From assembly GCA_964446585.1 (NCBI GenBank), contig CAYUPI010000008.1:108525-172524 (forward strand): a stretch of 64,000 nucleotides of DNA, given 5' to 3'. This DNA is from CAYUPI01 sp964446585 (GTDB taxonomy: Bacteria > Verrucomicrobiota > Verrucomicrobiia > Limisphaerales > UBA8199). The stretch's first letter is position 1, and each line of letters starts with the position of its first letter. A program made the translations under genes and the position numbers. The notes under the pieces were generated by a model, which saw only the letters and a list, made by a program, of their open reading frames with translations, had not been told where the DNA came from and did no database searches. This document shows, in pieces, positions 1 through 8,431 of the stretch.

Positions 1-1
1 G

Positions 2-970
2 ACCGACCTGGCATTCTTGAAACTGATGCCTGCCTATGGCGGGGCGGATGTTTATTTCACCGAGTATTTCCGCGTCCACGCCACTTCGACTCTCGACAAG
101 CACATCCTCCGGTCAATCGCTGAAAATCCCACGAGCCGGCCTGTTGTGGCCCAGATGATTGGAAACGATATTCCATCGCTGGTGCGCACCGCGCGCGAGT
201 TGCAGGAATATCCCATCGCCGCGGTGGACTTGAACCTGGGCTGCCCGGCGCCGGTGGTCTATCGCAAATACGCCGGTGGCGGCCTGTTACGCGAGCCGCA
301 GCGCGTGGACGCCATCCTGGGTGCTTTGCGCGAGGCCGTCAGAATCCCGTTCACGGTCAAAACGCGCCTCGGGTTCGAGTCAACCGAGGTATTTTCCGAA
401 CTCTTGTCAATCTTTGCCAGGCATTCGCTTGACCTGCTGACCGTTCATGGGCGCACGGTCAAAGAGATGTATGGTCCCGCAGTGCATTACGAACACATCT
501 CCCGGGCGGTGGCCGAACTGCCTTGTCCGGTGCTGGCCAACGGGAATGTTGCTTCGGCCCAAACGGCAGCCGAGGCTTTGCAAGCCACCAGGGCGCGCGG
601 ACTCATGATCGGGCGCGGTGCTATTCGCAACCCGTGGTTGTTCCATCAGATTCGCCAGCATTTGCGCGGCGAATCCGTTTTTCTCCCGCGTGGCCTGGAT
701 GTGCTGGCCTACGTGCGGGCGCTGTACGAAGCCGTTTGTTCGGCGGATGTGCCTGAGTACTCGCGGGTGCAGAAAATGAAAAAGTATATGAACTATCTTG
801 GATTGGGGATCGAGCCATCAGGCGCCTTTCTTCACCAAATCCGGCGCGTCGATACGCGGTCGGATTTCTTCCGTATCTGCGAGGAGTTCCTGGCCCACGA
901 TCAACCCATGCGGTTAGAGCCCTTTAGCTTGGGTCGAATGGAAACCGCCGGGGTTGTAACAGCCGAATGA
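2..970 (+). CDS. dus: tRNA-dihydrouridine synthase, 5'-truncated by window edge
   Basis: Flavin-dependent reduction of uridine to dihydrouridine in tRNA; cytosolic. The frame is open to base 2 and reads TDLAFLKLMPAYGGA, the usual Dus N-terminus just after the missing MAGV-type segment. The TTG at 17 is therefore unlikely to be the start, and about 10-15 residues lie outside the window. Visible motifs are the FMN-barrel TE-Y motif near the N-terminus, the catalytic cysteine in LNLGCPAPVV (codon at 242-244), VKTRLG, LTVHGRT, and the FMN-phosphate loop ANGNV followed by GLMIGRGAIRNPWLF. The GGGLLREP stretch after the cysteine is closest in style to DusC/DusA-like enzymes, but I do not assign a subclass. 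The next gene is on the opposite strand. Confidence 0.95.
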   Translation, partial: TDLAFLKLMPAYGGADVYFTEYFRVHATSTLDKHILRSIAENPTSRPVVAQMIGNDIPSLVRTARELQEYPIAAVDLNLGCPAPVVYRKYAGGGLLREPQRVDAILGALREAVRIPFTVKTRLGFESTEVFSELLSIFARHSLDLLTVHGRTVKEMYGPAVHYEHISRAVAELPCPVLANGNVASAQTAAEALQATRARGLMIGRGAIRNPWLFHQIRQHLRGESVFLPRGLDVLAYVRALYEAVCSADVPEYSRVQKMKKYMNYLGLGIEPSGAFLHQIRRVDTRSDFFRICEEFLAHDQPMRLEPFSLGRMETAGVVTAE

Positions 971-1043
971 CGAGTGAAGGCGTAAATCCGAACGACGACA
1001 GTTGTTTAGACTTCGACATTTGGATTTCATTCGTCATTTGCCC

Positions 1044-1079
1044 GCCGGGCCGTAGCTTGTGAGCGAAGGCCGGTCATTC
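1044..1079 (+). repeat. dispersed repeat, family G (copy 1)
   Basis: The segment around GGGCCGTAGCTT, GAGCGAAGG and GTCATTC recurs in reverse orientation at 7455-7490 with few changes. It sits in the convergent gap between dus and the YraN gene. Its function is unknown; it is a REP-like intergenic repeat. Confidence 0.6.
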
Positions 1080-1096
1080 AACATTTGTCAGCCTCC

Positions 1097-1525
1097 TCAC
1101 CCGTACCGGTGAGGCCTTTCCATCGCGAAAGCATCGGGGAGATGGCGCACTTCACCAACGTCGCCGTCGTGCAGCAACACCTCCACGATGTCGAACCGGA
1201 CTTTCACCAGTGGGTTCCGTAGCAGCCGCAAGTAATCCAGTGCGGTCCGGGTCAGCCTCCAGCGGCGTTCGGCATCCACGGCCGCGGCCGGGCGCGTCCA
1301 GTCTTCTGAAGACCGTGTTTTGACTTCGACGAAGACGAGGCAATCCTGGTCCCGGAGGATCAGATCAATTTCTCCGCGGTCGGAACGGAAATTGGCCGTA
1401 AGGAATTTCATGCCGCGGCGCTTCAAGTGTCTCCGGGCCGCGCGTTCGCCCAATCGCCCATGGCGCAAATGGACCGGCTCTTCCGAGCCGTGCACCCATG
1501 ATCTGACGCGCTCGACGATAGTCAT
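1097..1525 (-). CDS. YraN/UPF0102 family endonuclease-like protein
   Basis: A 142-residue protein of the UPF0102 (YraN) family, a restriction-endonuclease-like fold of uncertain biological role. It shows the family signature: a basic N-terminal helix with GxxGERAARRHLKRRG, then NFRSDRGEIDLILRD and LVFVEVKTR, which carry the D and E-x-K residues typical of PD-(D/E)xK nucleases. Its length is typical. The ATG at 1523-1525 lies about 20 bp from the divergent methyltransferase start at 1546, so a very compact divergent promoter region would have to serve both, or the neighbour starts further downstream. Confidence 0.9.
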   Translation of the reverse strand: MTIVERVRSWVHGSEEPVHLRHGRLGERAARRHLKRRGMKFLTANFRSDRGEIDLILRDQDCLVFVEVKTRSSEDWTRPAAAVDAERRWRLTRTALDYLRLLRNPLVKVRFDIVEVLLHDGDVGEVRHLPDAFAMERPHRYG

Positions 1526-1545
1526 ACCCGCTTGCAGGGATTTCT

Positions 1546-2517
1546 TTGATTGCTGTCCCGCCTCCTTCTATAACTCTGCGGTTGGCAAATCAAACGAATC
1601 TGTTCCGAAACTGCCCGGTGTGCGGCGATGACGAAACCGAACCACACATCCAAAAAGGAGAGCTGCGCCTCGTTCGCTGCCGCCGGTGCGCGATGATTTA
1701 CGCTAACCCGGCGCCGGCGGACTTCGCCTCCGGTGAGTACTACGACCGAACTGGAGCCGAATACTATCTCTCGCCGGCCAAGCTTGAAAGCGACTACGCA
1801 GCGGTGCGATTTGAGCGCGAGTTGCGGCTGTTCCGAAGGTATTGCCGGGAGGGCGCGGTGTTGGACGTGGGTTGTTCCTCCGGCGCTTTCCTGTTCCAAC
1901 TGCGCAAGCAGTTTCCTGGCTGCTACGATATTCTCGGCACCGACGTGAGCGGTCCACCGCTGGATTACGCGGAATCACGGGGCATCCCGGTTGCGCGTGG
2001 GAGTTTTCTGGCGGGCTCGCTGCCCGAAGACGAGTTCGACGCGATCACTTTTTGGGCGGTGATCGAGCACCTGGCCGAACCGAAATTATTTCTGCAGAAG
2101 GCGGCGACCTTGCTCAAACCTTCCGGGCTTTGCTTCGTCCTGGTTCCGAACATGAACTCACTGGCGGTGCGGTTGCTCGGTTGGCGCTATCGCTACATCT
2201 ACCCACAGCATCTGAACTATTTCACGACCGAAACTTTGACCCGTCTGGCCGAGTCACAGTTTTCCGTCCTGGAACTCCGCTCGTCGCACTTCAATCCTCT
2301 GGTCATTTGGAAGGATTGGCGAGGAGGTGGAAAGGAGGTCCCAAACCAACAACGCGCAGAACTCCTCAAACGCACCACGGCTTACAAACAAAACCCCCTG
2401 CTCTGGCCGGCGAAAGCGCTCTATCTCCTCACCGAGAAGGTTCTTGGGGCTTTTTACCTGGCGGACAACCTCGCCATTGTGTTGCGGAAGACAGAGATGG
2501 CCAAGAGCGTGTCTTGA
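1546..2517 (+). CDS. SAM-dependent methyltransferase with N-terminal zinc ribbon
   Basis: A 323-residue class I methyltransferase (Methyltransf_23-like). The N-terminus carries a CPVCG ... RCRRC pair, a four-cysteine zinc-knuckle as found in sugar or lipid C-methyltransferases of cell-surface pathways. The SAM-binding motif I is VLDVGCSSGAFL, with a later FWAVIEHLAEP (motif II/post-II region) and a hydrophobic C-terminal tail. The substrate cannot be told from sequence. The TTG at 1546 is the longest start; a start near residue 20 is possible because only 20 bp separate it from the divergent YraN gene. A 88-bp palindrome follows the stop within 5 bp. Confidence 0.85.
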   Translation: MIAVPPPSITLRLANQTNLFRNCPVCGDDETEPHIQKGELRLVRCRRCAMIYANPAPADFASGEYYDRTGAEYYLSPAKLESDYAAVRFERELRLFRRYCREGAVLDVGCSSGAFLFQLRKQFPGCYDILGTDVSGPPLDYAESRGIPVARGSFLAGSLPEDEFDAITFWAVIEHLAEPKLFLQKAATLLKPSGLCFVLVPNMNSLAVRLLGWRYRYIYPQHLNYFTTETLTRLAESQFSVLELRSSHFNPLVIWKDWRGGGKEVPNQQRAELLKRTTAYKQNPLLWPAKALYLLTEKVLGAFYLADNLAIVLRKTEMAKSVS

Positions 2518-2520
2518 AAT

Positions 2521-2608
2521 TGTAGGAGCCGAGGTAATGAGGCTCTAATATCCTTTGTACATCGACGGTTTTACAAGAGATCAGAGCCTCGTTACCTCGG
2601 CTCCTACA
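2521..2608. repeat. palindromic element, family A, full copy
   Basis: Inverted repeat with arms beginning TGTAGGAGCCGAGGTAATGA and ending with its complement (CGTTACCTCGGCTCCTACA), with a loop of about 30 bp. It lies between the convergent methyltransferase and RNase HII genes, where it could fold into a terminator-like hairpin. Related copies are at 4522-4599, 33049-33084 (one arm), 56345-56418 and 59408-59480, with single arms near 10979 and 12842. Confidence 0.85.
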
Positions 2609-2635
2609 AGGCAAACCGTTTTTCCAAACGTGCTT

Positions 2636-3337
2636 TTAGCGCTGGCCCCGATCGTTCGGCGTCGCAAGGAGTTCCGGGGCGAACAGGTCCATTTCTGTTT
2701 CGCGGGGGCGCATGGGCCAGAAGCTGCGCCGGTGGATGGGACACGGGCCGAGTGACTGGATGGCGGAGAGGTGCTCGGGAGTGGCATAACCTTTGTGGCC
2801 GGCAAAACCGTAGCCGGGATACCGGCGGTCCAGCTCGATCATCATACGATCGCGTGTGACTTTGGCCAGCACGCTGGCGGCGGCGATGGAGTAGCTCTTG
2901 CAGTCGCCGTCAACCAGGGCAGTTTGTGGATAGGGCAGCCATTTGATCCGCAGCCCGTCCACGAGCACGTGCTCTGCTCTTGGCTGCAATTGCCCCAGGG
3001 CAAGGTTCATTGCGCGCCAGGCCGCCTGCCGGATATTGATGCGATCGATCATTTCCTCGTCGCTGCTCGCAATGGCATATCGAAGGTCGGGGTGCGATGT
3101 GATTACCGAATAGAATTTCTCGCGCTGTTCCTCGGTGAGCTGTTTGGAATCATTCAAACCGCGCAACTCACCTGGCAGGCCGGTTTCGTGCCAGGAGCAA
3201 GGAAAAACTACGGCCGCAGCTAATACTGGCCCCGCCAGAGGGCCGCAACCGGCTTCATCCACCCCCGCCACGAACGATAGCCCTCGCCGCCAGAGCTCGA
3301 CTTCGAGCGACAGCCGACGCCAGTATTTTGCGCCCAT
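2636..3337 (-). CDS. rnhB: ribonuclease HII
   Basis: Cleaves the RNA strand of RNA-DNA hybrids and initiates removal of single ribonucleotides from DNA. At 233 residues it has the normal length. It has the type II catalytic carboxylates: VAGVDEAGCGPLAGPV (DE pair), LNDSKQL, ALVDGDCKSYSIAAASVLAKVTRDR (two aspartates) and the GYGFAGHKGYAT segment typical of bacterial RNase HII. The C-terminal tail after PIHRRSF is short. It converges with the upstream methyltransferase across a family A palindrome. Confidence 0.96.
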   Translation of the reverse strand: MGAKYWRRLSLEVELWRRGLSFVAGVDEAGCGPLAGPVLAAAVVFPCSWHETGLPGELRGLNDSKQLTEEQREKFYSVITSHPDLRYAIASSDEEMIDRINIRQAAWRAMNLALGQLQPRAEHVLVDGLRIKWLPYPQTALVDGDCKSYSIAAASVLAKVTRDRMMIELDRRYPGYGFAGHKGYATPEHLSAIQSLGPCPIHRRSFWPMRPRETEMDLFAPELLATPNDRGQR

Positions 3338-3440
3338 TGGTCAATGCGTTAACAGAGTTGAAAACGAATAGTCAATGCAAGTTCTTCGGAACATTCATGT
3401 TCGTGTCATCCTTCGTTCTCGTCGTCGAAAGCACGCCAGC

Positions 3441-3516
3441 AGACCGAAGAGGCAGACGAAGAGGAAGACGCAGAGGGGAGGAGAACGAGGACGACGACGA
3501 GGACGAGAACAAGAAC
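3441..3516. repeat. purine-rich low-complexity tract
   Basis: Irregular GAAGA/GACGA/GAGGA repetition on the plus strand, from about 3441 into the 3' end of the NagB-like gene. Every frame gives low-complexity peptide (Glu/Asp/Arg-rich or Ser-rich), so the predicted proteins here are artefacts. It fills the gap between rnhB and the NagB-like gene. Confidence 0.7.
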
Positions 3517-3517
3517 A

Positions 3518-4450
3518 TCAGTGCATCTCCACCGCACAGGTTCCGATTCCCTTGCGGTAATAATTGAACTGGACGTTTGGGTGATCGGCCAGCAGGGACA
3601 TCGGCACCGCAGCATCGGGAATCTTTTTGGCGATCATCAGGCAGGTCAACCGCTGGCCGAAGGGATTGTCATGCATGCCGGCCTGCCAGATAGAAACTTT
3701 CTGCGCTTGCCACGTTTCGACCGGCCCAACCGAGATGGCCTGAGTCGGCACCAGGGAAATATTCCCGCCGCCTGAAGTGCGCGCGTTCTGCGCGATAGTC
3801 AGGGGATGCAAATCCACGACGCGGGTGGCGAGCTTGCGATACTCTGCAGGTTTCGGAGGATTGTCTTTGTGTTGGCCTTTGCGACGAGGCGGGTCGTTAA
3901 AGGCCCAATGCTTCACGTCGCCTTGCCCGCCTTGCATTACGGCGCAGCGCACGCCGGCCTCCCAACTCCTGCGATAGGCCGTCGTATCGCCTTTGGGAAA
4001 ATGCAGATTCGAATCGGGCATGACCAACTCTTTACGGATTCGGCTGAAGCAAAGTTCGCGGTCGGCCTTCTCGAACGAGAGCGGATGAGAAGGAGGCGTC
4101 TCCCGGCCATCGAGGAACCATTCATCCATCCCCCAGAAATGAGCGGATTTGACGTTTAGACCGAGTTCGTTCACCAGGCGGGCGACGAGCGGCAACTGCT
4201 CGGTCGGCCCGATCGGTCCGCAAATGCCGACCGGACTGTCGGGAGTGGATTGCTTCCACGCCGTGACATATTCGAGCGCTTCAGCAAGATAAAATTCTTC
4301 GAGCGTGTCGTACATCACGACTTTGAACCCGGGCCGGGAAAGCTTGACCATCTTCTCCGGTGTTAAGCCGGCAGAGTCATGGATGATGTCACTTTCCAGT
4401 GTGGTGTAATCCCACCAGTCGGGGGCAATGGAACTGAGTTTGCGAGCCAT
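3518..4450 (-). CDS. NagB-like glucosamine-6-phosphate isomerase/deaminase family protein
   Basis: Rossmann-like NagB/6-phosphogluconolactonase fold. Recognisable blocks are GICGPIGPTEQLPLVARLV, HFWGMDEWFLDG (the aspartate of the NagB MDEY motif), HPLSFEKADRELCF and GGQGDVKHWAFNDPP. In E. coli NagB the last block is GxGxDGHIAFNEP. Aligned residue by residue, the histidine is kept, the base aspartate (Asp141) becomes valine and Glu148 becomes aspartate, so deaminase chemistry is doubtful. I start at ATG 4448-4450 (MARKLSSIAPDWWDY). The longer frame to 4555 adds 35 residues that partly translate the family A palindrome at 4522-4599. Same strand as a PIG-L deacetylase and a Gfo/Idh dehydrogenase, which suggests amino-sugar metabolism. 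Confidence 0.8.
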   Translation of the reverse strand: MARKLSSIAPDWWDYTTLESDIIHDSAGLTPEKMVKLSRPGFKVVMYDTLEEFYLAEALEYVTAWKQSTPDSPVGICGPIGPTEQLPLVARLVNELGLNVKSAHFWGMDEWFLDGRETPPSHPLSFEKADRELCFSRIRKELVMPDSNLHFPKGDTTAYRRSWEAGVRCAVMQGGQGDVKHWAFNDPPRRKGQHKDNPPKPAEYRKLATRVVDLHPLTIAQNARTSGGGNISLVPTQAISVGPVETWQAQKVSIWQAGMHDNPFGQRLTCLMIAKKIPDAAVPMSLLADHPNVQFNYYRKGIGTCAVEMH

Positions 4451-4521
4451 GCGGCAGTCTATGAAGGTGCAAGCGCCACGGCAATCTCGAGGTACTGAAT
4501 CCCAGTAGTTCTCATTCTGAT

Positions 4522-4599
4522 TGTAGGAGACGAGGTAACGAGTCTCTGATCTCAAATTCTCCGGACTGAAATTAGAGACTCGTTACCTCGTCTCCTACA
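4522..4599. repeat. palindromic element, family A, full copy
   Basis: Arms TGTAGGAGACGAGGTAACGA and its complement flank a short loop. It lies between the PIG-L gene (upstream) and the NagB-like gene (downstream), both on minus. It would fold in the intercistronic mRNA and may attenuate or stabilise transcripts. Confidence 0.85.
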
Positions 4600-4627
4600 G
4601 AGGACGGCCCGAATTAGAATCGCTGGC

Positions 4628-5431
4628 TCAAACCAGGCAGTTCAGGCCGCGCTCGTAGGCCTTGTTGATCAGGCACTTTTTCCCCAAGGCTTGCGTGAGT
4701 GGATCGGCACTTGGCGAGCAAAACCCAAAATGCAAGTGCCGGCGCCAGCCTTCGGCGTGCTTGAACCTTTTCGAGAGACGGCCGACCTCCAGGGACGCGG
4801 CCTCCATCGCGAGCAAATAACTGTTCATGCCCTGGCTGACATCCAGCCAGTCTTGCTGACTCTCATGCGCCGCCAGCGCGTGATGTTTGATCTTGTGGAC
4901 CGAAGTGGTGTTCACAAACGCGCCGGGAATCACGCGGCGGCGCAAGCTGTCGCAGAGGCCGTGCGGCATGGCGTGGTAGATGGTCACTTCATAGTCTCCG
5001 ACTGGCCGCGACGGATTGGTTCTGAAATTTGGCATGCCGCGCGCGAACGCGGCCGTGGCTGCCAGTCGGCACGTGTTGGTGTGGTCTTCCATATAATCCT
5101 GGGGCGAATGCGTCAGCACGATCCTTGGCTTTGCCTCTCGGATAATCGCCGCCAGGGCGCGAAGTAATTCCAGGCTGTAAATGATCTCCAAGTCATCGGT
5201 AATGCTTGGATGGAACTGCGCTCCAAGGACCTTCGCCGCCGCTCGTGCCTCGGTGTTTCGGATGGAGCGAGTGGTTGGTCCATTGTATTCGACGCTTCCG
5301 CAATTGCCGCTGGCCAGATTCAGATAATGGGTCTGGTATCCGGCCTGCTTGAGCAGCAGCAGCGTTCCGCCCATATAAAACTCGATGTCGTCCGGGTGCG
5401 CCCCAATAGCGATGGCAACTTTGTTCGGCAT
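4628..5431 (-). CDS. PIG-L family deacetylase (LmbE-like)
   Basis: A 267-residue zinc-dependent de-N-acetylase of the PIG-L/LmbE family. The zinc motif AIGAHPDDIEFYMGGTL is at the N-terminus. The second metal-site region is VLTHSPQDYMEDHTNTCRLA, with D-x-x-x-D-H as in BshB/MshB enzymes. Known members remove acetyl groups from GlcNAc-containing compounds such as GlcNAc-PI, mycothiol or bacillithiol precursors. A free or conjugated amino sugar is a reasonable but unproven substrate here, since a NagB-like protein lies downstream and a sugar dehydrogenase upstream on the same strand. The start is the ATG at 5429-5431 (MPNKVAIAIGAHPDD). Confidence 0.9.
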   Translation of the reverse strand: MPNKVAIAIGAHPDDIEFYMGGTLLLLKQAGYQTHYLNLASGNCGSVEYNGPTTRSIRNTEARAAAKVLGAQFHPSITDDLEIIYSLELLRALAAIIREAKPRIVLTHSPQDYMEDHTNTCRLAATAAFARGMPNFRTNPSRPVGDYEVTIYHAMPHGLCDSLRRRVIPGAFVNTTSVHKIKHHALAAHESQQDWLDVSQGMNSYLLAMEAASLEVGRLSKRFKHAEGWRRHLHFGFCSPSADPLTQALGKKCLINKAYERGLNCLV

Positions 5432-5764
5432 AAGTTTGGCGGACGTCCGTATAACCCATCGAGCTGCGTTAGCTGGTCAAATCATTGCCCGGCCACCAGT
5501 GTCCATCTCGGTGACAACCACGAATGGACCCGAATCCACCCAGCGCGGCTGACGCCGCAACCACAGTCAATGAGATCCGCAGTGATCACAATAAGTAGTT
5601 CATTTCTGGAAGCTTACGTTTGCTTGCGGCTAATTCTTTGCCAAGAAAACAACGATTTGTGTCATTGTAGTACGAATCCCGCAAATCGGGACGAGTCCCT
5701 GTTCCATTTGTGTTCATTAGCGTCAATTAGTGGTTAAACGGAGATGTTGGACCAGGCAGTGGTC
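5432..5764. other. intergenic region, no gene seen
   Basis: 333 bp between two minus-strand genes. No convincing coding frame. Near 5705-5745 it contains a segment (TTGTGTTCATTAGCG ... GTGGTTAA) that resembles 6880-6905 (CGTGTTCATCGGTG ... GTGGTTAA), apparently a dispersed repeat. An inverted pair, CCCGCAAATCGGGA, lies at about 5680. Confidence 0.5.
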
Positions 5765-6805
5765 TCATCGCCCGGAGGACCGCACGCGCACCGGCCGTCC
5801 AGTCGCAGCCGATCGATCCGCGGCGAAAATAACCTCATGCGTTCTGGCCGCGTCTTTCAGGCTGGTCAACGGCATTTCGCGCCCGGCATCGAGCGCCTGA
5901 AAAAAAGCGGCGAACTGATTCTCATAAGGGTGGTCGGTCACGTCGCCCGAATCACACAGCTTGAGCGAAAGTTCGCTCCATCGGTTCTTGTTAAGTCCCT
6001 CGATTTTCGTCGAATGAAATTTGCTGTCGAGCAGGCTGCCTTCGCTGCCCACGAGGTGCGTGTGGAAATAGTAGGGCTGGAGACAGTCGATACTTGATGC
6101 AACCTTGCCAATGCTGCCATCCCGGAACTTAAGGATAGTCGCACTTGTCGTAGGGTATTGATATTTTCTGAAGCTTTTGTTGGCCGAGCGCGTCGCATAA
6201 CTGGTGACGCATTCTACGTCCCCGCCCATGCAGAGCAGGAGGATGTCGAGCGCATGGCAACCGGCGGACAATAAACTGCTCCCGCCGGCATCCTTGCGCA
6301 CGTTCCAGCGAAATTGGCCGTACCACGGTCCGATGCCGTGGAAATAGTCCACCTCGGCATAGTGGATCTTCCCCAATAACCCTTTTTCGATAACTGACCG
6401 AATGGTGACAAACTGGCTGGAGAAACGAAGCTCGAAGCAGACGCAGGTCCTGACCCGCGCCTCTGCCACGGCCCGCTGCATCGCCCGGAGATCTCCAGGT
6501 GAGAGACAAAGCGGCTTCTCGATTATGATATGCTTGCCCGCTCGGGCCGAGGCGATGACCTGTCGAGCGTGGTCGGGTGGATAACTGCAAATCGAGACAG
6601 CGTGAATGTCGGGATTGTCCAGCAGGTCGTTGAGATTGTTGTAAACCGTAATGCTGCCGCCATGTTTGGCGCTCAGCTCTGCTCCTTCGAGGTTGCGCGA
6701 GGAACAAATGGCGGTGACTTGCGCCTGCGGCACCGCGTTAATCGCCGGGATATGAGCGCTCGCTGCCCAGCCGTAACCGACGATGCCGACGTTGTATTTT
6801 TTCAT
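5765..6805 (-). CDS. Gfo/Idh/MocA family oxidoreductase
   Basis: NAD(P)-dependent sugar or cyclitol dehydrogenase. The N-terminal Rossmann fold has NVGIVGYGWAASAHIPA (GxGxxA), then VSICSYPPDHARQ and the family's conserved lysine in IIIEKPLCLS. The C-terminal half is the alpha/beta domain with GGSSLLSAGCHALDILLLCMGG, holding the catalytic-site Asp/His area. I start at ATG 6803-6805 (MKKYNVGIVGYG). The frame to 6850 adds 15 residues not expected in the family. It probably works with the PIG-L and NagB-like genes downstream on the same strand, though 330 bp separates it from them. The substrate is unknown. Confidence 0.88.
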   Translation of the reverse strand: MKKYNVGIVGYGWAASAHIPAINAVPQAQVTAICSSRNLEGAELSAKHGGSITVYNNLNDLLDNPDIHAVSICSYPPDHARQVIASARAGKHIIIEKPLCLSPGDLRAMQRAVAEARVRTCVCFELRFSSQFVTIRSVIEKGLLGKIHYAEVDYFHGIGPWYGQFRWNVRKDAGGSSLLSAGCHALDILLLCMGGDVECVTSYATRSANKSFRKYQYPTTSATILKFRDGSIGKVASSIDCLQPYYFHTHLVGSEGSLLDSKFHSTKIEGLNKNRWSELSLKLCDSGDVTDHPYENQFAAFFQALDAGREMPLTSLKDAARTHEVIFAADRSAATGRPVRVRSSGR

Positions 6806-6914
6806 CAATGTGCTGCGTTCGATGGCACATCGTCCGGTCAACGTTGTCAAGAGATGATCGATGATCTCCTAAAAATCCGTGTTCATCGGTGTGTCTCTGT
6901 GGTTAATTGGCGCC

Positions 6915-7460
6915 ATGAAGATTGAAGCGTTGCATATCGGGATGAAGGTACGGCATCCGCAGTACGGCGTTGGCACGGTCAAGTCACTGGCCGAGCGCAC
7001 AGCGGAAATTCGGTTTGAGGACGCGCAGCGGACGATCGACCCGGACCTTAGCGGCGTCTCGACCGCGGAGCCTCAAGCCGCCGTCACCGGCCTGGAAATT
7101 CCCCTGAAACAGTTTGTCGAGTCCACACTGGAATCGGCGCTGGAACGCCTGGGCTACGAGAACCCGAATGCTGTCATCGAGCAACTGGGCGCGCGGTGGC
7201 ACAAGGGGAGAATGGTGCTGCATCCGGCCGACGCCTCGTTGACGACGAAAGAGGTGCCACTGGAGGTTTTCTTTCACAAGATCGTCGGCGTCCGCAATCA
7301 GTTGCGGGTACTAGAGCAAAAGATCAATGGCCATCCCAATCTCACGGATGGCGAGAAGATTGAATTTCAACAATACATTTCGCGTTCGTATGGGTCACTG
7401 ACGACGTTTAATTTGCTGTTCAAGAGCAAAGAGGACCAATTTTCGTCGAAGTCGGAATGA
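6915..7460 (+). CDS. conserved protein with N-terminal CarD/UvrD-tudor-like segment
   Basis: About 181 residues of unknown function. The N-terminus (MKIEALHIGMKVRHPQYGVG, then TVKSLAERTAEIRFED) has the G-x-x-V-x-H-P-x-Y-G-x-G-x-V pattern seen in small SH3/tudor-like domains such as CarD and the UvrD/PcrA C-terminus. The rest is mixed alpha/beta with PLEVFFHKIVGVRNQLRVLEQKIN (helical) and no catalytic motif I recognise. I choose ATG 6915. An upstream GTG-like start would translate a dispersed repeat. An RNA-polymerase or nucleic-acid partner is conceivable but is only an inference from the N-terminal pattern. Its stop codon is inside the repeat at 7455-7490. Confidence 0.7.
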   Translation: MKIEALHIGMKVRHPQYGVGTVKSLAERTAEIRFEDAQRTIDPDLSGVSTAEPQAAVTGLEIPLKQFVESTLESALERLGYENPNAVIEQLGARWHKGRMVLHPADASLTTKEVPLEVFFHKIVGVRNQLRVLEQKINGHPNLTDGEKIEFQQYISRSYGSLTTFNLLFKSKEDQFSSKSE

Positions 7461-7490
7461 CCCGCCTTCGCTCAGAAGCTACGGCCCGGC
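7455..7490 (-). repeat. dispersed repeat, family G (copy 2)
   Basis: Reverse-oriented match to 1044-1079 (GACCCGCCTTCGCTC ... GCTACGGCCCGGC). It overlaps the stop codon of the preceding gene, so the element forms the 3' end of that reading frame. Confidence 0.6.
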
Positions 7491-7588
7491 AGGCGAGGGG
7501 CGAGTCGCAAATGACGAATGGCGAAAGGAATTCCAATGACGAACCTTGAGAACGCGGTTGACCGGGGCGTGACTCGAAAAGGAGAATT

Positions 7589-8431
7589 GTGAAAACTAAA
7601 GCACTGAATGAGCGCGTGGCGGTGTGCAGTTGGTCTTTGCAACCGGCGAATCCCGAGGAACTGGTCGCGAAGTTGGTGGCCACCGGCATCCGACGCGTCC
7701 AACTCGCGCTCGATCCACTTCGGGAGTCACCCACAGTTTGGGGCCAAACCGCCGCGCTCCTCCAGCAGAACGGCATCTCGCTCAGCTCCGGCATGTTCGG
7801 TTGTCTGGGCGAGGATTACACGACGCTCGAAACGATTCGCCGGACGGGCGGAATCGCACCGGACGCGACGTGGGAACAGAACTGGAAGAACATCCAAGCC
7901 ACCGCGGACATGGCCGGGCAACTGGGCCTGAAACTGATCACGTTCCATGCCGGTTTTCTGCCGCACAAAGAATCGGACCCGAGCTTCGGCAAATTGTCAG
8001 CGCGTTTGGCCCAGGTGGCTGACCTGTTTAGCGGCCAGCGCCTCGTACTCGGGTTGGAGACGGGGCAGGAGTCGGCCCCGGTGCTGCTGCGGTTGCTCGA
8101 AAGGCTCGGCCGGCCGAATCTCGGCGTTAATTTCGATCCTGCTAACATGATCCTCTATGACAAGGGCGATCCAATCGAAGCGATGCGCTTGCTCGGTCCG
8201 TGGATTCGCCAGGTCCACGTCAAGGACGCCCGGCGCACGAAGGTGATTGGCACGTGGGGCGAGGAAGTGGTGGTCGGCACTGGCGAAGTTGATTGGCGCG
8301 CTTTCTTTGCAACGCTAAGGCAGTTAAACTGCGCGGGTGACTGCGTCATCGAGCGGGAAGCGGGCATTCAACGCGTGGCCGATATCCGCCAAGCGCGCGA
8401 GGTCGTAGAGAAACTTTCGCATGAAACCTAA
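7589..8431 (+). CDS. sugar phosphate isomerase/epimerase (xylose-isomerase-like TIM barrel)
   Basis: A 280-residue AP-endonuclease-2-like TIM barrel. Metal-site blocks are LITFHAGFLPH (His), LVLGLETGQE (Glu), LGVNFDPANM (Asp), IRQVHVKDARR (His/Asp), and a final acidic IEREAG. The GTG start at 7589 is preceded by AAAGGAGAA at good spacing, a clear ribosome binding site. The last 11 bp overlap the start of the Gfo/Idh gene (ATGAAACCTAA), so the two are translationally coupled. Isomerase plus Gfo/Idh pairs usually act in inositol or uncommon-sugar catabolism; the actual sugar is unknown. Confidence 0.9.
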   Translation: MKTKALNERVAVCSWSLQPANPEELVAKLVATGIRRVQLALDPLRESPTVWGQTAALLQQNGISLSSGMFGCLGEDYTTLETIRRTGGIAPDATWEQNWKNIQATADMAGQLGLKLITFHAGFLPHKESDPSFGKLSARLAQVADLFSGQRLVLGLETGQESAPVLLRLLERLGRPNLGVNFDPANMILYDKGDPIEAMRLLGPWIRQVHVKDARRTKVIGTWGEEVVVGTGEVDWRAFFATLRQLNCAGDCVIEREAGIQRVADIRQAREVVEKLSHET

